DNA of 39,893 nt from Candidatus Uhrbacteria bacterium RIFCSPHIGHO2_12_FULL_60_25. Its GTDB lineage: Bacteria > Patescibacteriota > Patescibacteriia > 2-12-FULL-60-25. Positions 15,429 to 27,750 of this stretch are shown here, in pieces. The stretch is from positions 1 to 39,893 of the forward strand of contig MGEH01000002.1 of NCBI GenBank assembly GCA_001791275.1. Direction: 5' to 3'. A program made the translations under genes and the position numbers. The notes under the pieces are model-generated. The model saw nothing but the letters and a program-made list of their open reading frames with translations, was not told the origin of the DNA and did no database searches. Within the stretch, counting starts at the first letter, position 1. Every line of letters starts with the position of its first letter.

Positions 15429-15914
15429 GAGAATCTCCTTTTTCATTGGTGCACCTCATCCGTGTGACGGATTCGTCCGTCAGACAGATGAGGCGGGGAG
15501 GCGGAAGAATGCCATTCCTCCGCCTCCAATAGGGTGTCTCGCGTCCCGATGGATATCGGGGCGGGCGATGAAGGGACTGCATGGTCGACACTTCACCGCT
15601 CGAGTCTCTCTCCTCCCTGTGTGGGGTGCGGTGCATCCATGAAAGGACCACCGCGGGCGAACGTTAGCATGGATCGTTCGCAATCCTTCACACAGTATCT
15701 CATACGGTCCCGCGTTTCCGGGGACCGAAGTCCGGGCCGTTCGACGGCCAAGGCTTCGATCCCCGTCGTGAGACGGAGACCGGATGATTGATGGAATGTT
15801 CAATCCCGTTTGTGCGGGATCACTTCGCAATTCATCCATCAATGATGAATTGCAGAGTGATCCGCGGTCCAGCCCGGAGAAATGGGCTGGACCGCAGAGA
15901 GTGCACAAGGTGCT
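15429..15914. other. Hairpin array between orphan genes
   Basis: No gene is supported here. The spacer is a string of stem-loops: 15497-15527 (GGAGGCGGA-GAAT, 14 bp with one mismatch), 15545-15560 (CCCGAT/ATCGGG), 15657-15681 (GCGAACG/CGTTCGC), 15706-15726 (GGTCCC/GGGACC), 15735-15749 (GGCCGT TCG ACGGCC), 15786-15805 (GATTGA/TCAATC), 15817-15863 (GGATCACT..GCAATTCATC/GATGAATTGC..AGTGATCC) and 15864-15895. The block TCATACGGTCC...GGGCCGTTCGACGG also occurs after the 191-aa gene at 3805-3831. It may be a processed noncoding RNA or a long untranslated region. Confidence 0.55.
15864..15895 (-). terminator. Stem-loop after the 463-aa orphan gene
   Basis: GCGGTCCAGCCC and GGGCTGGACCGC form a perfect 12-bp stem with an 8-nt loop, 19 nt beyond the minus-strand stop codon. 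A second hairpin (15817-15863) is stacked directly after it. No T-run follows. Confidence 0.5.
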
Positions 15915-17306
15915 TCAGTTCACCGAGGAGGTGGCCGCACTCGTGGCCTGTTCCACCGCGTCGGCAGGCGCGTCGGACCCCTCGGTTCTGCCCCCCTCGC
16001 TTCGCTCGAGGGTAGGCGGGGCGGGGTTCGTGCCGGACTCCTCGACCCCCGCGTCGCCGGGGTCGGCGTACTCCTCGCGGTCTTCGTCTTCCGCCGTCGG
16101 GGGAGCCTCGGTGGAGAGCTTCTCGTGGCTCTCGTCCGGCCAGAACGGCAGGAGCTGTTCCAGGATCCCCGACGTACGGATGACGTCGATGTTCCGGATG
16201 ACCTGGATCCACTCCCTGTTCCGCAGAATCAGGGCCCAACCGACGTCGTGCTTCCCGCGCGGGAAGGCGCCGATCACGAGCGTGTCCACGCTCTTCACGG
16301 GATCGTCGGTCAAGGGCTTGTCCGCGTCGAGCTGCGCGTAGACGAAGAGCCGTTCGCGGTTCCCCGGCCGATACAGTTGGTTCAGGTGCGCGGGCTTGAG
16401 CGCCGTGAGCACGTGACGCCACGGCATGGAGACCTCGCGATCGCACGCGCACGACATCTCGGAGTACACCACCTTGTCGTCCTCCTTCGTGACGACCCCG
16501 AGCCGCGCTCCGGGAATGCCTCGGGCATCGGTCGGAAGCGGAACGGCATCCGTTTCGAGCTCGTAGAGTTCGACGGCATGTTCCGCGATGGCGTGCATGA
16601 GGTTCTCCGGGAGCTTCGTCAACTTGACGCGCTTCTGTCCCAGATACTTCCCGAGGACGTGCTTGCGGTGCTTCGAACCGTGGAGGAGCCGCTGCCACGC
16701 GTCTTCCACGGCGCCCTTTGACCGCTCTTCCGCGTTCCGGAGCCGGGTCGTTTCCTGTTGGGTCACAGGCGCCGGGTTTGCGGCCTTGAGCTCGGTGCGT
16801 TCGCGGTACAGCTCTCGGAGCGCCTCATCCGCTTCGCGGACATCAGCGTCGAGATTGCCCCGGCGGTTGCTCTTCTGCAGCCGTCGGACCTTCTTCTCCT
16901 GGGCGTCGATCGCGCCTTCCAGCTCCTTGAACCCCTCGATCTTCTCGAAGTGCTCGCGGCACAACCGCTCTACGTCTCTCGCCTTGTCGATGGCGGTTTC
17001 GTGCGCCTCGACGGCTTTCGCGAGGTCCGGGTCGCCTTCGACGTCGACCTTCAGGAACTCTTCGAACTTCCGGGAGTACTCGCCGACGCGCGCGACGAGG
17101 TGGGTGTCTACCTGCGGGAACCGGGGCACCGCGTCACCCTTGACGTTCCGATGCATGAAGAGCCGCGTTCGCCCTATCACCTGGTTCGTGAAGGTGAGGG
17201 CAAGCTGCGGGCACCCCACGCGCTTGTCGGTCTTGAGGAGCGCGGAGCTTGTGGTGAGGTTCAGGGTGAACCCTGAAACCATACGGACGGGTTTCTGGTC
17301 GGTCAT
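15915..17306 (-). CDS. Orphan 463-aa protein with central coiled coil
   Basis: No family recognised. I start at the second Met (17306, MTDQKPVRMVSGFTLNLTTSSALLK), 12 codons inside the ORF, because AAGAGG lies a suitable distance upstream. Residues ~1-80 look strand-rich (CPQLALTFTNQVIGRTRLFMHRNVKG). Residues ~85-215 are charged and helical, probably coiled coil (KAVEAHETAIDKARDVERLCREHFEKIEGFKELEGAIDAQEKKVRRLQKSNRRG). Residues ~220-390 look globular, with VVYSEMSCACDREVSMPWRHVL and WALILRNREWIQVIRNIDVIRTSGIL. The last ~70 residues are acidic and disordered. No signal peptide or membrane helix. It is the largest gene of the minus-strand orphan cluster, with its own promoter (17738-17766) and a leader of about 425 nt. 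Function unknown. Confidence 0.85.
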   Translation of the reverse strand: MTDQKPVRMVSGFTLNLTTSSALLKTDKRVGCPQLALTFTNQVIGRTRLFMHRNVKGDAVPRFPQVDTHLVARVGEYSRKFEEFLKVDVEGDPDLAKAVEAHETAIDKARDVERLCREHFEKIEGFKELEGAIDAQEKKVRRLQKSNRRGNLDADVREADEALRELYRERTELKAANPAPVTQQETTRLRNAEERSKGAVEDAWQRLLHGSKHRKHVLGKYLGQKRVKLTKLPENLMHAIAEHAVELYELETDAVPLPTDARGIPGARLGVVTKEDDKVVYSEMSCACDREVSMPWRHVLTALKPAHLNQLYRPGNRERLFVYAQLDADKPLTDDPVKSVDTLVIGAFPRGKHDVGWALILRNREWIQVIRNIDVIRTSGILEQLLPFWPDESHEKLSTEAPPTAEDEDREEYADPGDAGVEESGTNPAPPTLERSEGGRTEGSDAPADAVEQATSAATSSVN

Positions 17307-17737
17307 GTGGCGGCCTCTTTCTTGTTGTTGTGGAACGTGCAACAGCCTGTTCGTCCCTGGCGGCGTCTCACGATTTCGCGTGCGGCGACTTCAGGGGCGG
17401 AGAGACACAGGGTACGCCGCGCTGTCCGGATTTCCAAACCGTCGCTTCGGGTCCGGCGAGCCAGGATTGGGGAGCCATACAGCGAGGCTCAATGGGCCCG
17501 GTCGCCGGGCCGGAAGCGGCGGCGGTTCGTCCGGACGGGTATGGAGGAAAGCTCGCGCATTCGACAATAGTCGCGCGCGAGCGGATGCGCCTGGCCGTGC
17601 GACGAATCCAGCCGTAGCCGGAGTCTCGTACGGTCGTGCGCGTCACCTGTGATGGTCACCCCACCTGCAATGCAGGCAGGGCGACCGATCAAAGGGGCCC
17701 CTCCATACCGGTCAGGGCGAATAAAAACGAACCATGG
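17307..17737 (-). other. Long leader of the 463-aa gene
   Basis: About 425 bases separate the predicted transcription start (~17731) from the start codon. No supported ORF is present; the minus-strand ORFs here lack ribosome sites and look like chance frames. It contains a perfect hairpin GGCCCGG TCG CCGGGCC (17495-17511) and a smaller CCTGCA/TGCAGG hairpin near 17668-17680. It could be a regulatory leader. Confidence 0.45.
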
Positions 17738-17766
17738 AACCTAACAGGTTTCAGTTGGAATGTCAA
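17738..17766 (-). promoter_or_regulatory. Promoter for the 463-aa gene
   Basis: Minus strand: TTGACA (17761-17766), exactly 17 nt, TAGGTT (17738-17743). It lies just past the terminator of the two-gene membrane-protein unit. Confidence 0.6.
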
Positions 17767-17796
17767 GTAGGGACGACCCACTCCCAGAAAACAAAC

Positions 17797-17829
17797 ATCC
17801 GGCCGGTTTCAGTGCGAAACCGACCGGAT
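17797..17829 (-). terminator. Terminator of the small membrane-protein genes
   Basis: Minus strand: ATCCGGTCGGTTTC and GAAACCGGCCGGAT form a 14-bp stem (one G-U) followed by GTTTGTTTTCTGG. The stem overlaps the last codons of the 89-aa gene. Confidence 0.8.
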
Positions 17830-18078
17830 ATGAGGCTGTTCTCGTCGTTCGTGGTTCCGTCGTCGTGCGACGAGACCGACCAGGGCAAGGATTGTGAGCG
17901 ACACGGGCCAGACCGTCTGGAGCATGGAAGCGACGAGTCCCTGGTAATACCGTGGTGTTTCACCACCGTAGAGTCGTCGTTCGATGGCGAGCAGAAGAAC
18001 GAATCCGAGCGCGCAGTAGGCGATGACGGCGAGCGCCATAATGACGATCTCCCGGGTCAGTTGGAAGACGTCTGTCAT
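17809..18078 (-). CDS. Orphan 89-aa protein with two membrane helices
   Basis: Two hydrophobic segments are clear: residues ~9-31 (REIVIMALAVIAYCALGFVLLLAIE) and ~52-72 (LQTVWPVSLTILALVGLVARRR). They are joined by a loop RRLYGGETPRYYQGL and end in a basic, His-rich tail. No family recognised. Its ATG overlaps the stop of the upstream 85-aa gene (ATGA), so the two are translationally coupled and probably act together at the cytoplasmic membrane. The short two-helix form could be a holin, a pilin-like accessory or a small membrane regulator; nothing in the sequence decides this. A strong terminator follows. Confidence 0.75.
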   Translation of the reverse strand: MTDVFQLTREIVIMALAVIAYCALGFVLLLAIERRLYGGETPRYYQGLVASMLQTVWPVSLTILALVGLVARRRNHERREQPHIRSVSH

Positions 18079-18332
18079 AGCTCGATCCCTTCGTCTCGAC
18101 CAGTCTCTGGTTCTTCTGGCATGAACGGAATCGTCACGTAGTTCTCGCCGAAGAGCTGGTGCCGAATGAGCAGTTCGTCGCTCATGATCTCGCTGGCAGT
18201 GTCGGAGATGGTCGTATTGACCGACGCGGCTCCCGGAGGATCTTGTCGCGTCGATCCATGTTCAAAACCCAGGACGTATCCCGTCGTGAAGAGACCCGCG
18301 GCTACGCAGAAGATGATTCCACTCTTTTTCAC
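18075..18332 (-). CDS. Orphan 85-aa protein with an N-terminal membrane anchor
   Basis: The start is GTG, supported by a strong Shine-Dalgarno (GAAAGGAGG, 7-8 nt upstream). Residues ~4-22 (SGIIFCVAAGLFTTGYVLGF) form one membrane segment or signal anchor. The remainder (STRQDPPGAASVNTTISDTASEIMSDELLIRHQLFGENYVTIPFMPEEPETGRDEGIEL) is polar and acidic and would lie outside the cell if the positive-inside rule (KK at the N-terminus) holds. The stop codon overlaps the start of the 89-aa membrane protein. No family recognised. Confidence 0.75.
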   Translation of the reverse strand: MKKSGIIFCVAAGLFTTGYVLGFEHGSTRQDPPGAASVNTTISDTASEIMSDELLIRHQLFGENYVTIPFMPEEPETGRDEGIEL

Positions 18333-18374
18333 GGAACGACCTCCTTTCAGGAAAGGTGCGGACGCCGCACTCCA

Positions 18375-18581
18375 TCACACATTCCCATTTTGATCAAGTC
18401 CCCTCCGCCGATCTTCCCGTTTTCTCGCGGTACGGTCATAGGCCTTCTTACTTTGCATGGTCCGGGTTGCTTTTATGCCAGCGATGCGGACTTTTTTATC
18501 GATGTCAGATATGCGAATTCGTCCGACCGCATGGGTCTGTCGCATCGGAAGACGGACCGGGTGTGATCGTCTTTTTGCCAT
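18375..18581 (-). CDS. Orphan 68-aa basic protein
   Basis: A small, strongly basic protein (MAKRRSHPVRLPMRQTHAVGRIRISDIDKKVRIAGIKATRTMQSKKAYDRTARKREDRRRGLDQNGNV). High Arg/Lys content suggests nucleic-acid binding, but no fold is recognised. There is no Shine-Dalgarno. Instead an extended -10 box (TGATAAGAT) ends 7 nt before the ATG, which fits a leaderless mRNA. It is the first gene of the unit that continues into the 85- and 89-aa membrane proteins, with 42 nt to the next start. Base composition is somewhat AT-richer than its neighbours. It could be a chance ORF, but the context argues for a gene. Confidence 0.55.
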   Translation of the reverse strand: MAKRRSHPVRLPMRQTHAVGRIRISDIDKKVRIAGIKATRTMQSKKAYDRTARKREDRRRGLDQNGNV

Positions 18582-18588
18582 GAGTCAC

Positions 18589-18597
18589 ATCTTATCA
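18589..18597 (-). promoter_or_regulatory. Extended -10 promoter of the 68-aa gene
   Basis: Minus strand TGATAAGAT, an extended -10 pattern (TGn-TAAGAT), with no -35 match. The context TCGTGATAAGAT-TG is nearly identical to the box before the gene at 28311. Confidence 0.45.
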
Positions 18598-18601
18598 CGA
18601 C

Positions 18602-18644
18602 AAACTGAAACCCCCCCGTCCCACGAGATGTGTGGAGCGGGGGG
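18602..18644 (-). terminator. Terminator after the 77-aa gene
   Basis: Minus strand: CCCCCCGCTCC pairs with GGGACGGGGGG (about 10 bp with one mismatch) followed by TTTCAGTTT, 12 nt beyond the stop codon. Confidence 0.75.
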
Positions 18645-18656
18645 TCCAGAGTTGGG

Positions 18657-18890
18657 TCAGGCGGCGATCGGTCGCGCCGCCCGTGCGTCCAGGATGCGCT
18701 CGAGGTCCTCGACGACCTGGCCCAGGTGGGCGCGGTCATCGCGGAGGTCGGCGAGCTCTTCGTCGCCCGAGGCCTGTATGTCGTCGAGGACCTTGTCCAG
18801 GGCGTTCGCGAGCTTCAGGTGCAAGCTCACGAGCTCGTCGGTCTTCCTCGATCGCATCCAGGTCGGGGTCAAAATGTTCGCGAGCTTCAT
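18657..18890 (-). CDS. Orphan 77-aa helical protein
   Basis: Almost the whole protein is predicted helix with heptad-like spacing (LVSLHLKLANALDKVLDDIQASGDEELADLRDDRAHLGQVVEDLERILDARA), so a short coiled coil or helical bundle is likely. There is no signal peptide or membrane segment. The start is fixed by AAAGGAGATTCCC-ATG, a leader nearly identical to that of the 98-aa gene at 15428. It lies 18 nt downstream of the 118-aa gene and before a strong terminator, so these two form one transcription unit. Function unknown. Confidence 0.8.
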   Translation of the reverse strand: MKLANILTPTWMRSRKTDELVSLHLKLANALDKVLDDIQASGDEELADLRDDRAHLGQVVEDLERILDARAARPIAA

Positions 18891-18908
18891 GGGAATCTCC
18901 TTTCGGGA

Positions 18909-19265
18909 TCAGGCGACCCGAGCCCGGTACGCGCGGGCGGCGGGCGTCTTCAGGTTCGCCTTCGCGTAGGCGAACGTGCTGAACTGGTGATCGCCCGTGA
19001 CGACGTGCGTGTTCTTCACGGACTGGTACGCTCGCACGAGCGTCGAGAGCGTCTCGTAGTCGTACGGGGCGAAGAGGTCCTGGGTCGAGGTCGAGCCGTC
19101 TGCCTCACGGCGGACGACGGACACGATGGTTCCAGGGTCCACGCCGTCGTAGGGGACGGACGCCGAGCGGAGTACGACGTCATCTGCGAAGGCGATGTCG
19201 TTGAACAGCGACCAGACGGCGCCGCCCGCCGTGTTCTGGTACTGCTTCATGGTGATTTGATTCAT
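18909..19265 (-). CDS. Orphan 118-aa protein
   Basis: I start at the ATG at 19265 (MNQITMKQYQNTAGGAVWSLFNDIAF), which has AGGAG upstream; the ORF-track start at 19601 runs through the rpoB leader and both promoters and is wrong. The protein is soluble and of mixed structure (SVPYDGVDPGTIVSVVRREADGSTSTQDLFAPYDYETLSTLVRAYQSVKNTHVVTGDHQFSTFAYAKANL). No family is recognised. It is the first gene of the minus-strand cluster and is driven by a consensus promoter that is back-to-back with the rpoBC promoter. That placement suggests strong, perhaps growth-linked, expression. Confidence 0.8.
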   Translation of the reverse strand: MNQITMKQYQNTAGGAVWSLFNDIAFADDVVLRSASVPYDGVDPGTIVSVVRREADGSTSTQDLFAPYDYETLSTLVRAYQSVKNTHVVTGDHQFSTFAYAKANLKTPAARAYRARVA

Positions 19266-19316
19266 TGGTCGTTTCTCCTGTTGTGGGTGGAAGGAGCTGA
19301 GTTTTTTTAACGAGAT

Positions 19317-19345
19317 AGAATAACACAAAATGAAGCTTTTGTCAA
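19317..19345 (-). promoter_or_regulatory. Promoter of the 118-aa gene
   Basis: Minus strand: TTGACA (19340-19345), exactly 17 nt, TATTCT (19317-19322). The spacer end TTCATTTTGTG is nearly the same as in the promoter at 3057-3085. Confidence 0.8.
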
Positions 19346-19373
19346 GCCCACTAGGCAGTTCAGGGTTTTGGCC

Positions 19374-19402
19374 TTGACGGTTATCTGGTCCTCGGCTAGA
19401 AT
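19374..19402 (+). promoter_or_regulatory. rpoBC promoter
   Basis: TTGACG (19374-19379), exactly 17 nt, TAGAAT (19397-19402). The predicted start near 19409 leaves a leader of about 300 nt before rpoB. Confidence 0.75.
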
Positions 19403-19485
19403 TCGCGCGCAATAGAGCGGGTTGACAGACGGGTGAGGACCCGCTATCGCCCCCATTCTCCACGAATGTCGCGCTCAATGATGTA

Positions 19486-19530
19486 GACGCCCATACCCTC
19501 CGACACCTCGTCACGGAGGGTATTTGCGTC
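19486..19530 (+). promoter_or_regulatory. Leader hairpin upstream of rpoB
   Basis: GACGC-CC-ATACCCTCCG pairs with CGGAGGGTAT-TT-GCGTC, 15 bp broken by a 2x2 internal loop, inside the ~300-nt rpoBC leader. It may be an attenuator, a processing site or a protein-binding site. No T-run follows, so it is not a simple terminator. Confidence 0.5.
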
Positions 19531-19710
19531 TCACGGTTGCCGATTGCGCGTCCCACAATTTCAGGACCATGGTCCTGGACGGGATCGTCCGATCGCTTCA
19601 CTCACAACGCGTTCCCTTTTCTCCCGCTTCCCCCGGCACCTCAGGCCGGTATGTCCGCCCGTCGCACGGGGTGGCAGTGGTGAGGGTTCACGCGTCACAT
19701 CACGAGACCC

Positions 19711-22700
19711 ATGTCCACACAGGTCTTCCGTCGCATCGAGCCCACATCGGCCGATCGGCGATACTTCACGGCGTCACGAGACGCCATGGCGCTTCCGGAT
19801 CTGATCGAGGTCCAGAAGAAGAGCTACCGCTGGTTCCTCGAAGAAGGAATCCGCGAGCTCTTGAATGAGATTTCTCCGATCAAGGACTTCATCGGCCGCG
19901 ACCTCGAGCTCTCGTTCACCGACTATTTTTTTGATGATCCCAAATTCGACGAACAGACATCGAAGGAGAAACACATCAACTACGAGGCCCCGCTCCGCGT
20001 GAAGACGAAGCTCGTGAACAAGCGCACGAGCGAAACGAAGGAGCAGGAGGTGTACCTGGGCGAACTCCCGGTTATGACCGATCGGGGAACGTTCGTGATC
20101 AACGGGATCGAGCGCGTCGTGGTGTCCCAGCTCGTCCGTTCCGCCGGCGCGTTCTTCACGGCCGAGGTCACGCGCGGCCGCCGGTACTACGGCGCGAAGC
20201 TCATCCCGAATCGCGGCGCGTGGCTCGAGTTCGAGACTGACGCGAACAACGTGATCTGGGTGAAAATCGATCGGAAGCGCAAGGTGGCGGCCACGTCGCT
20301 CCTGCGCGCGTTCGGCATTTCCACGGACGATGACTTGAAGCCGCTCTTCACCAACGTCGATACGCACCCGTTGAATCACTACATCGACTCCACGATCGCG
20401 AAGGACGCGGCATCGAACGAAGAAGAGGGCTACATCGAAGTCTACAAGCGCATCCGTCCGGGGGACCTCGCCACGTCAGACAACGCGAAGTCGCTCATCC
20501 ACTCGATGTTCTTCAAGTTCGAACGCTACGACTTGGGCGCCGTGGGCCGGTTCAAGTTCAACCAGCGATTCGGGCTGCCGGCTGACCGCGATGAGGTGAA
20601 GAAGGACGTGAACCGCATCATGACGAAGGAAGACATCGTGAACATTATGAGGGAGATTATCCGTTTGAACATCACGCAGGAAGAACCGGACGACGTGGAC
20701 CACCTTGGGAACCGCCGCGTGCGTGCCATCGGCGAACTCGTGCAGAGCCGTTTCCGGATCGGGCTCGCGCGCATGGAGCGCATCGTGAAGGATCGCATGT
20801 CCACGCAGGACATCACTACGATCACGCCCGCGAAGCTCATCAACGCGCGACCCGTGATCGGCGCCGTGCGCGAGTTCTTCATGAGCTCGCAGCTCTCGCA
20901 GTTCATGGACCAGACGAACCCGCTCGCCGAGCTTGAACACAAGCGGCGGTTGTCGGCCATGGGCCCGGGCGGCCTCACGCGCGAACGCGCGGGCTTCGAC
21001 GTGCGCGACGTGCACCGCACCCACTACGGCCGCATCTGCCCGATCCAGTCGCCGGAAGGTCCGAACATCGGGCTCGTGGGTCACCTCGCGTGCTACGCCC
21101 GCATCAACGATTTCGGATTCATTGAATCGCCGTACCGGAGGGTCGTCTCCTGGGTCGCAAACGACGGGAAGGAAGGCGTGGGGGAGACGCTCCGTGTGGA
21201 CGCCGTCTCGGGGGACGGGAAGGTCCTGGGAAAGAAGGATGAGAAGATCACGAAAGATCTCGCGAAGGAGCTCAAGGCGAACATCCACACGGATCGCATT
21301 CCGGTCGTTCCCCGCGTCACGAATGAAATCGTGTACTTGAATGCCTTTACCGAAGAGCGCGGGACAACCGCTCCGGCGACGACCCCGTTCGATCCGAAGA
21401 CGGGCCGGTTCCTCGCGGAACGCGCGAGCGCCCGTAAGAACGGCGAACCGACAACCGTCGACGTGGGCGAAATTGATTATCTCGATGTCTCATCGAAACA
21501 CGTCTTGTCCGTCGGCACCTCGCTCATCCCGTTCGTGGAACACGATGACGGCCAGCGCGCGCTCATGGGCACGAACATGCAGCGTCAGGCCGTACCGTGC
21601 ATCAAGCCCGACGCGCCGATTGTGGGCACGGGCGTTGAACGGCGTTCCGCCGTGGACTCCGGCCACGCGATCCTGGCGCAGGACGACGGCATTGTCATGT
21701 CCGTTTCCGGCAGCCACATCGAGCTCCAGACCGAATCCGGCGCCACGCGTCGGTACGACCTCGTGAAATTCCAGCGCTCGAACCATTCGACGTGCATCAA
21801 CCAGCGTCCGACGGTTTCAAAAGGACAGAAGGTCATGGCGGGAGAGGTCTTGGTCGACGGCGCGAGCTGCCAGCGCGGGGAACTCGCGCTCGGCCAGAAC
21901 CTGCTCGCGGCCTTCATTTCCTGGGACGGGTACAACTACGAGGATGCCATCATTTTGTCCGAACGCCTCGTGCACACGGATCGCTTCACCTCCATCCACA
22001 TCGAACACCACGTGATCGACGTCCGTGACACCAAGCTCGGACCCGAAGTCGTCACGTCCGACATCCCGAACGTTTCGGAGGAGAAACTAAAGAACCTGGA
22101 TGACCAGGGGATCGTGCACATCGGCGCCGAAGTCAAAGCCGGCGACATTTTGGTCGGGAAGATCACGCCGAAGGGCGAAACGGACCTGTCCGCCGAAGAG
22201 AAGCTCCTGCGCGCGATTTTCGGCGAGAAGGCGCGCGACGTGCGCGATTCGTCCCTGTACCTCCAGCACGGCGAGCACGGCCGCGTGGTCGACGTGAAAG
22301 TATTCTCGCGCGACGCGGGCGACAAGCTCCAGCCGGGCGTCATCAAGCAGTACGTGGTCGCGGTCGCGGACCTCCGGAAGATTCAGGTGGGCGACAAACT
22401 CGCCGGCCGCCACGGGAACAAGGGCGTCATCTCGAAGATCGTGCCGGTGGAAGACATGCCGTTCCTCCCGGACGGCACTCCGGTCGACATCATCCTCTCG
22501 CCGCTCGGCGTCGTCTCCCGCATGAACCTGGGGCAGATTCTCGAGACCCACCTGGGACTCGCGGCGAACGCCCTGGGCTACACGGTCGCGTCCCCCGTAT
22601 TCGACGGCGTGCCCGAGAAGACGATCCGCGACGAACTCGAGCGGGCGGGGTTCCCGCAGGACGGACGCATCACGCTCATGGACGGCCGCACGGGAACGGC

Positions 22701-23190
22701 GTTCGATCACGCGCCGACCGTGGGCTACATCTACATCCTGAAGCTGAACCACATGGTGGAAGACAAGATTCACCAGCGGTCCATCGGCCCCTACTCGCTC
22801 ATCACCCAGCAGCCCCTGGGCGGCAAGGCGCAATCCGGCGGCCAACGCTTCGGAGAAATGGAAGTGTGGGCGCTCGAGGCGTACGGCGCCGCGCACATGC
22901 TCCAAGAGATCCTCACGATCAAGTCCGACGACGTTCCGGGCCGGTCCAAGGCGTACGAATCCATCATCAAAGGCGAACCCATCCGGAAAGTGAACGTCCC
23001 GGAATCGTTCAACGTGCTCGTCCGCGAACTGAAGGGACTCTGCCTCGACGTCGAACTCCTGAAGCGCGGCAAGCGCATCGAGGAATCATCCCCGCGCCCC
23101 GAACACTTCCGCGCCCGTCCGGCGCTCACGAACCCGTCGGATGACGAGCGCGCGAAGCACTGGGCTCCGTCTGAATCCGAAGCGAAATAA
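19711..23190 (+). CDS. rpoB: RNA polymerase beta subunit
   Basis: This subunit forms half of the catalytic cleft of RNA polymerase. The 1159-aa protein begins with the protrusion ([22 protein letters not shown]) and covers the lobe, fork loop ([64 protein letters not shown]), the hybrid-binding region ([26 protein letters not shown]), the flap ([39 protein letters not shown]) and the C-terminal clamp ([25 protein letters not shown]). It lacks the large lineage-specific insertions of Escherichia coli and is close to minimal length. The position equal to E. coli L533 in the rifampicin pocket is Met. The rpoC start follows after 11 nt. Confidence 0.98.
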   Translation: MSTQVFRRIEPTSADRRYFTASRDAMALPDLIEVQKKSYRWFLEEGIRELLNEISPIKDFIGRDLELSFTDYFFDDPKFDEQTSKEKHINYEAPLRVKTKLVNKRTSETKEQEVYLGELPVMTDRGTFVINGIERVVVSQLVRSAGAFFTAEVTRGRRYYGAKLIPNRGAWLEFETDANNVIWVKIDRKRKVAATSLLRAFGISTDDDLKPLFTNVDTHPLNHYIDSTIAKDAASNEEEGYIEVYKRIRPGDLATSDNAKSLIHSMFFKFERYDLGAVGRFKFNQRFGLPADRDEVKKDVNRIMTKEDIVNIMREIIRLNITQEEPDDVDHLGNRRVRAIGELVQSRFRIGLARMERIVKDRMSTQDITTITPAKLINARPVIGAVREFFMSSQLSQFMDQTNPLAELEHKRRLSAMGPGGLTRERAGFDVRDVHRTHYGRICPIQSPEGPNIGLVGHLACYARINDFGFIESPYRRVVSWVANDGKEGVGETLRVDAVSGDGKVLGKKDEKITKDLAKELKANIHTDRIPVVPRVTNEIVYLNAFTEERGTTAPATTPFDPKTGRFLAERASARKNGEPTTVDVGEIDYLDVSSKHVLSVGTSLIPFVEHDDGQRALMGTNMQRQAVPCIKPDAPIVGTGVERRSAVDSGHAILAQDDGIVMSVSGSHIELQTESGATRRYDLVKFQRSNHSTCINQRPTVSKGQKVMAGEVLVDGASCQRGELALGQNLLAAFISWDGYNYEDAIILSERLVHTDRFTSIHIEHHVIDVRDTKLGPEVVTSDIPNVSEEKLKNLDDQGIVHIGAEVKAGDILVGKITPKGETDLSAEEKLLRAIFGEKARDVRDSSLYLQHGEHGRVVDVKVFSRDAGDKLQPGVIKQYVVAVADLRKIQVGDKLAGRHGNKGVISKIVPVEDMPFLPDGTPVDIILSPLGVVSRMNLGQILETHLGLAANALGYTVASPVFDGVPEKTIRDELERAGFPQDGRITLMDGRTGTAFDHAPTVGYIYILKLNHMVEDKIHQRSIGPYSLITQQPLGGKAQSGGQRFGEMEVWALEAYGAAHMLQEILTIKSDDVPGRSKAYESIIKGEPIRKVNVPESFNVLVRELKGLCLDVELLKRGKRIEESSPRPEHFRARPALTNPSDDERAKHWAPSESEAK

Positions 23191-23201
23191 CCACACCGCC
23201 T

Positions 23202-27140
<3,939 letters not shown>

Positions 27141-27143
27141 ATC

Positions 27144-27175
27144 AAAAAGTCCCCCGTTCGACGGGGGACTTTTTA
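27144..27175. terminator. Bidirectional terminator between rpoC and the 169-aa gene
   Basis: AAAAAGTCCCCCGT TCG ACGGGGGACTTTTT: a perfect stem with A/T flanks that gives a T-run on both strands. It serves rpoC (+) and the convergent gene ending at 27183 (-). Confidence 0.9.
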
Positions 27176-27182
27176 TTGATGG

Positions 27183-27692
27183 TTAACTCGGTTTGTCGTC
27201 AGGCGTCTTCCGACGCATGGTGAGCTGCTGCCGGAGTCGCGTGGCATAGTCCTTCGTATCCGTCTTTGTGATGCCAGAAAAAGCGGCATCGATGTCTGAT
27301 TCCTGAAGTTCCTCGAGACCGCCTTGTGGCGCTGCCTCACCAGGCCGCACCTCAATGTCCCCGGGTCGTGACGCGAGTGATGCGCCTGTCTCGGAAACAG
27401 CCGAACGACGCGCTTCCTCTATCTTTATCGCCATCCGCGCCTCTTCGAGCGCATTCGCGGGAATCGCAACTGCACCACCGGACTTGATAAGTCCCGCTTC
27501 ACCCTTCAGCATTGCGTGGATGCGATCGAGTGCTGTACGCGCTTCCTTCTCGTCTTCACCGCGGAGCGCCGCAGCTTCAGCCTGCGCCTGTTTCGCGCGC
27601 GCAACTTTCGTTGCACGCTCTGTCGCGGACCTCCGTTCGGGCGTCATCGGTTCGAATTTCGTAGCTTGGAGTTGTTCAGGAGTTTGAGGCAT
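27183..27692 (-). CDS. Orphan 169-aa charged protein
   Basis: No family recognised. Composition is Ala/Glu/Arg-rich. Residues ~15-65 form long charged helices (TPERRSATERATKVARAKQAQAEAAALRGEDEKEARTALDRIHAMLKGE) and residues ~100-130 look disordered (ASLASRPGDIEVRPGEAAPQGG). No signal or membrane segment. The promoter is consensus-like (TTGACA-17-TATTCT), with the -10 box only 8 nt before the ATG, so the mRNA is probably leaderless. It is convergent with rpoC and divergent from ruvC. Confidence 0.75.
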   Translation of the reverse strand: MPQTPEQLQATKFEPMTPERRSATERATKVARAKQAQAEAAALRGEDEKEARTALDRIHAMLKGEAGLIKSGGAVAIPANALEEARMAIKIEEARRSAVSETGASLASRPGDIEVRPGEAAPQGGLEELQESDIDAAFSGITKTDTKDYATRLRQQLTMRRKTPDDKPS

Positions 27693-27700
27693 ACTGAAAA

Positions 27701-27729
27701 AGAATATCAGAAAATAATCACTTTGTCAA
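27701..27729 (-). promoter_or_regulatory. Promoter giving a leaderless mRNA
   Basis: Minus strand TTGACA (27724-27729), 17 nt, TATTCT (27701-27706). Eight bases then separate the -10 box from the ATG, too short for a Shine-Dalgarno leader. Confidence 0.75.
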
Positions 27730-27750
27730 GTTGAGATGACGTTCCATACT

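Noticed and set aside
17368-17692. Small minus-strand ORFs (92 and 67 aa) in the leader of the 463-aa gene
   Set aside because: They overlap each other in different frames, lack ribosome sites and cover the hairpin; more likely untranslated.
18630-19310. Plus-strand ORF of 226 aa
   Set aside because: Antisense to the 77- and 118-aa genes, which have ribosome sites and a consensus promoter on the minus strand.
20890-21010. Rifampicin resistance in RpoB
   Set aside because: The pocket residues equal to Q513, D516, H526, R529 and S531 are all present. Only the L533 position is Met, too little to predict resistance.
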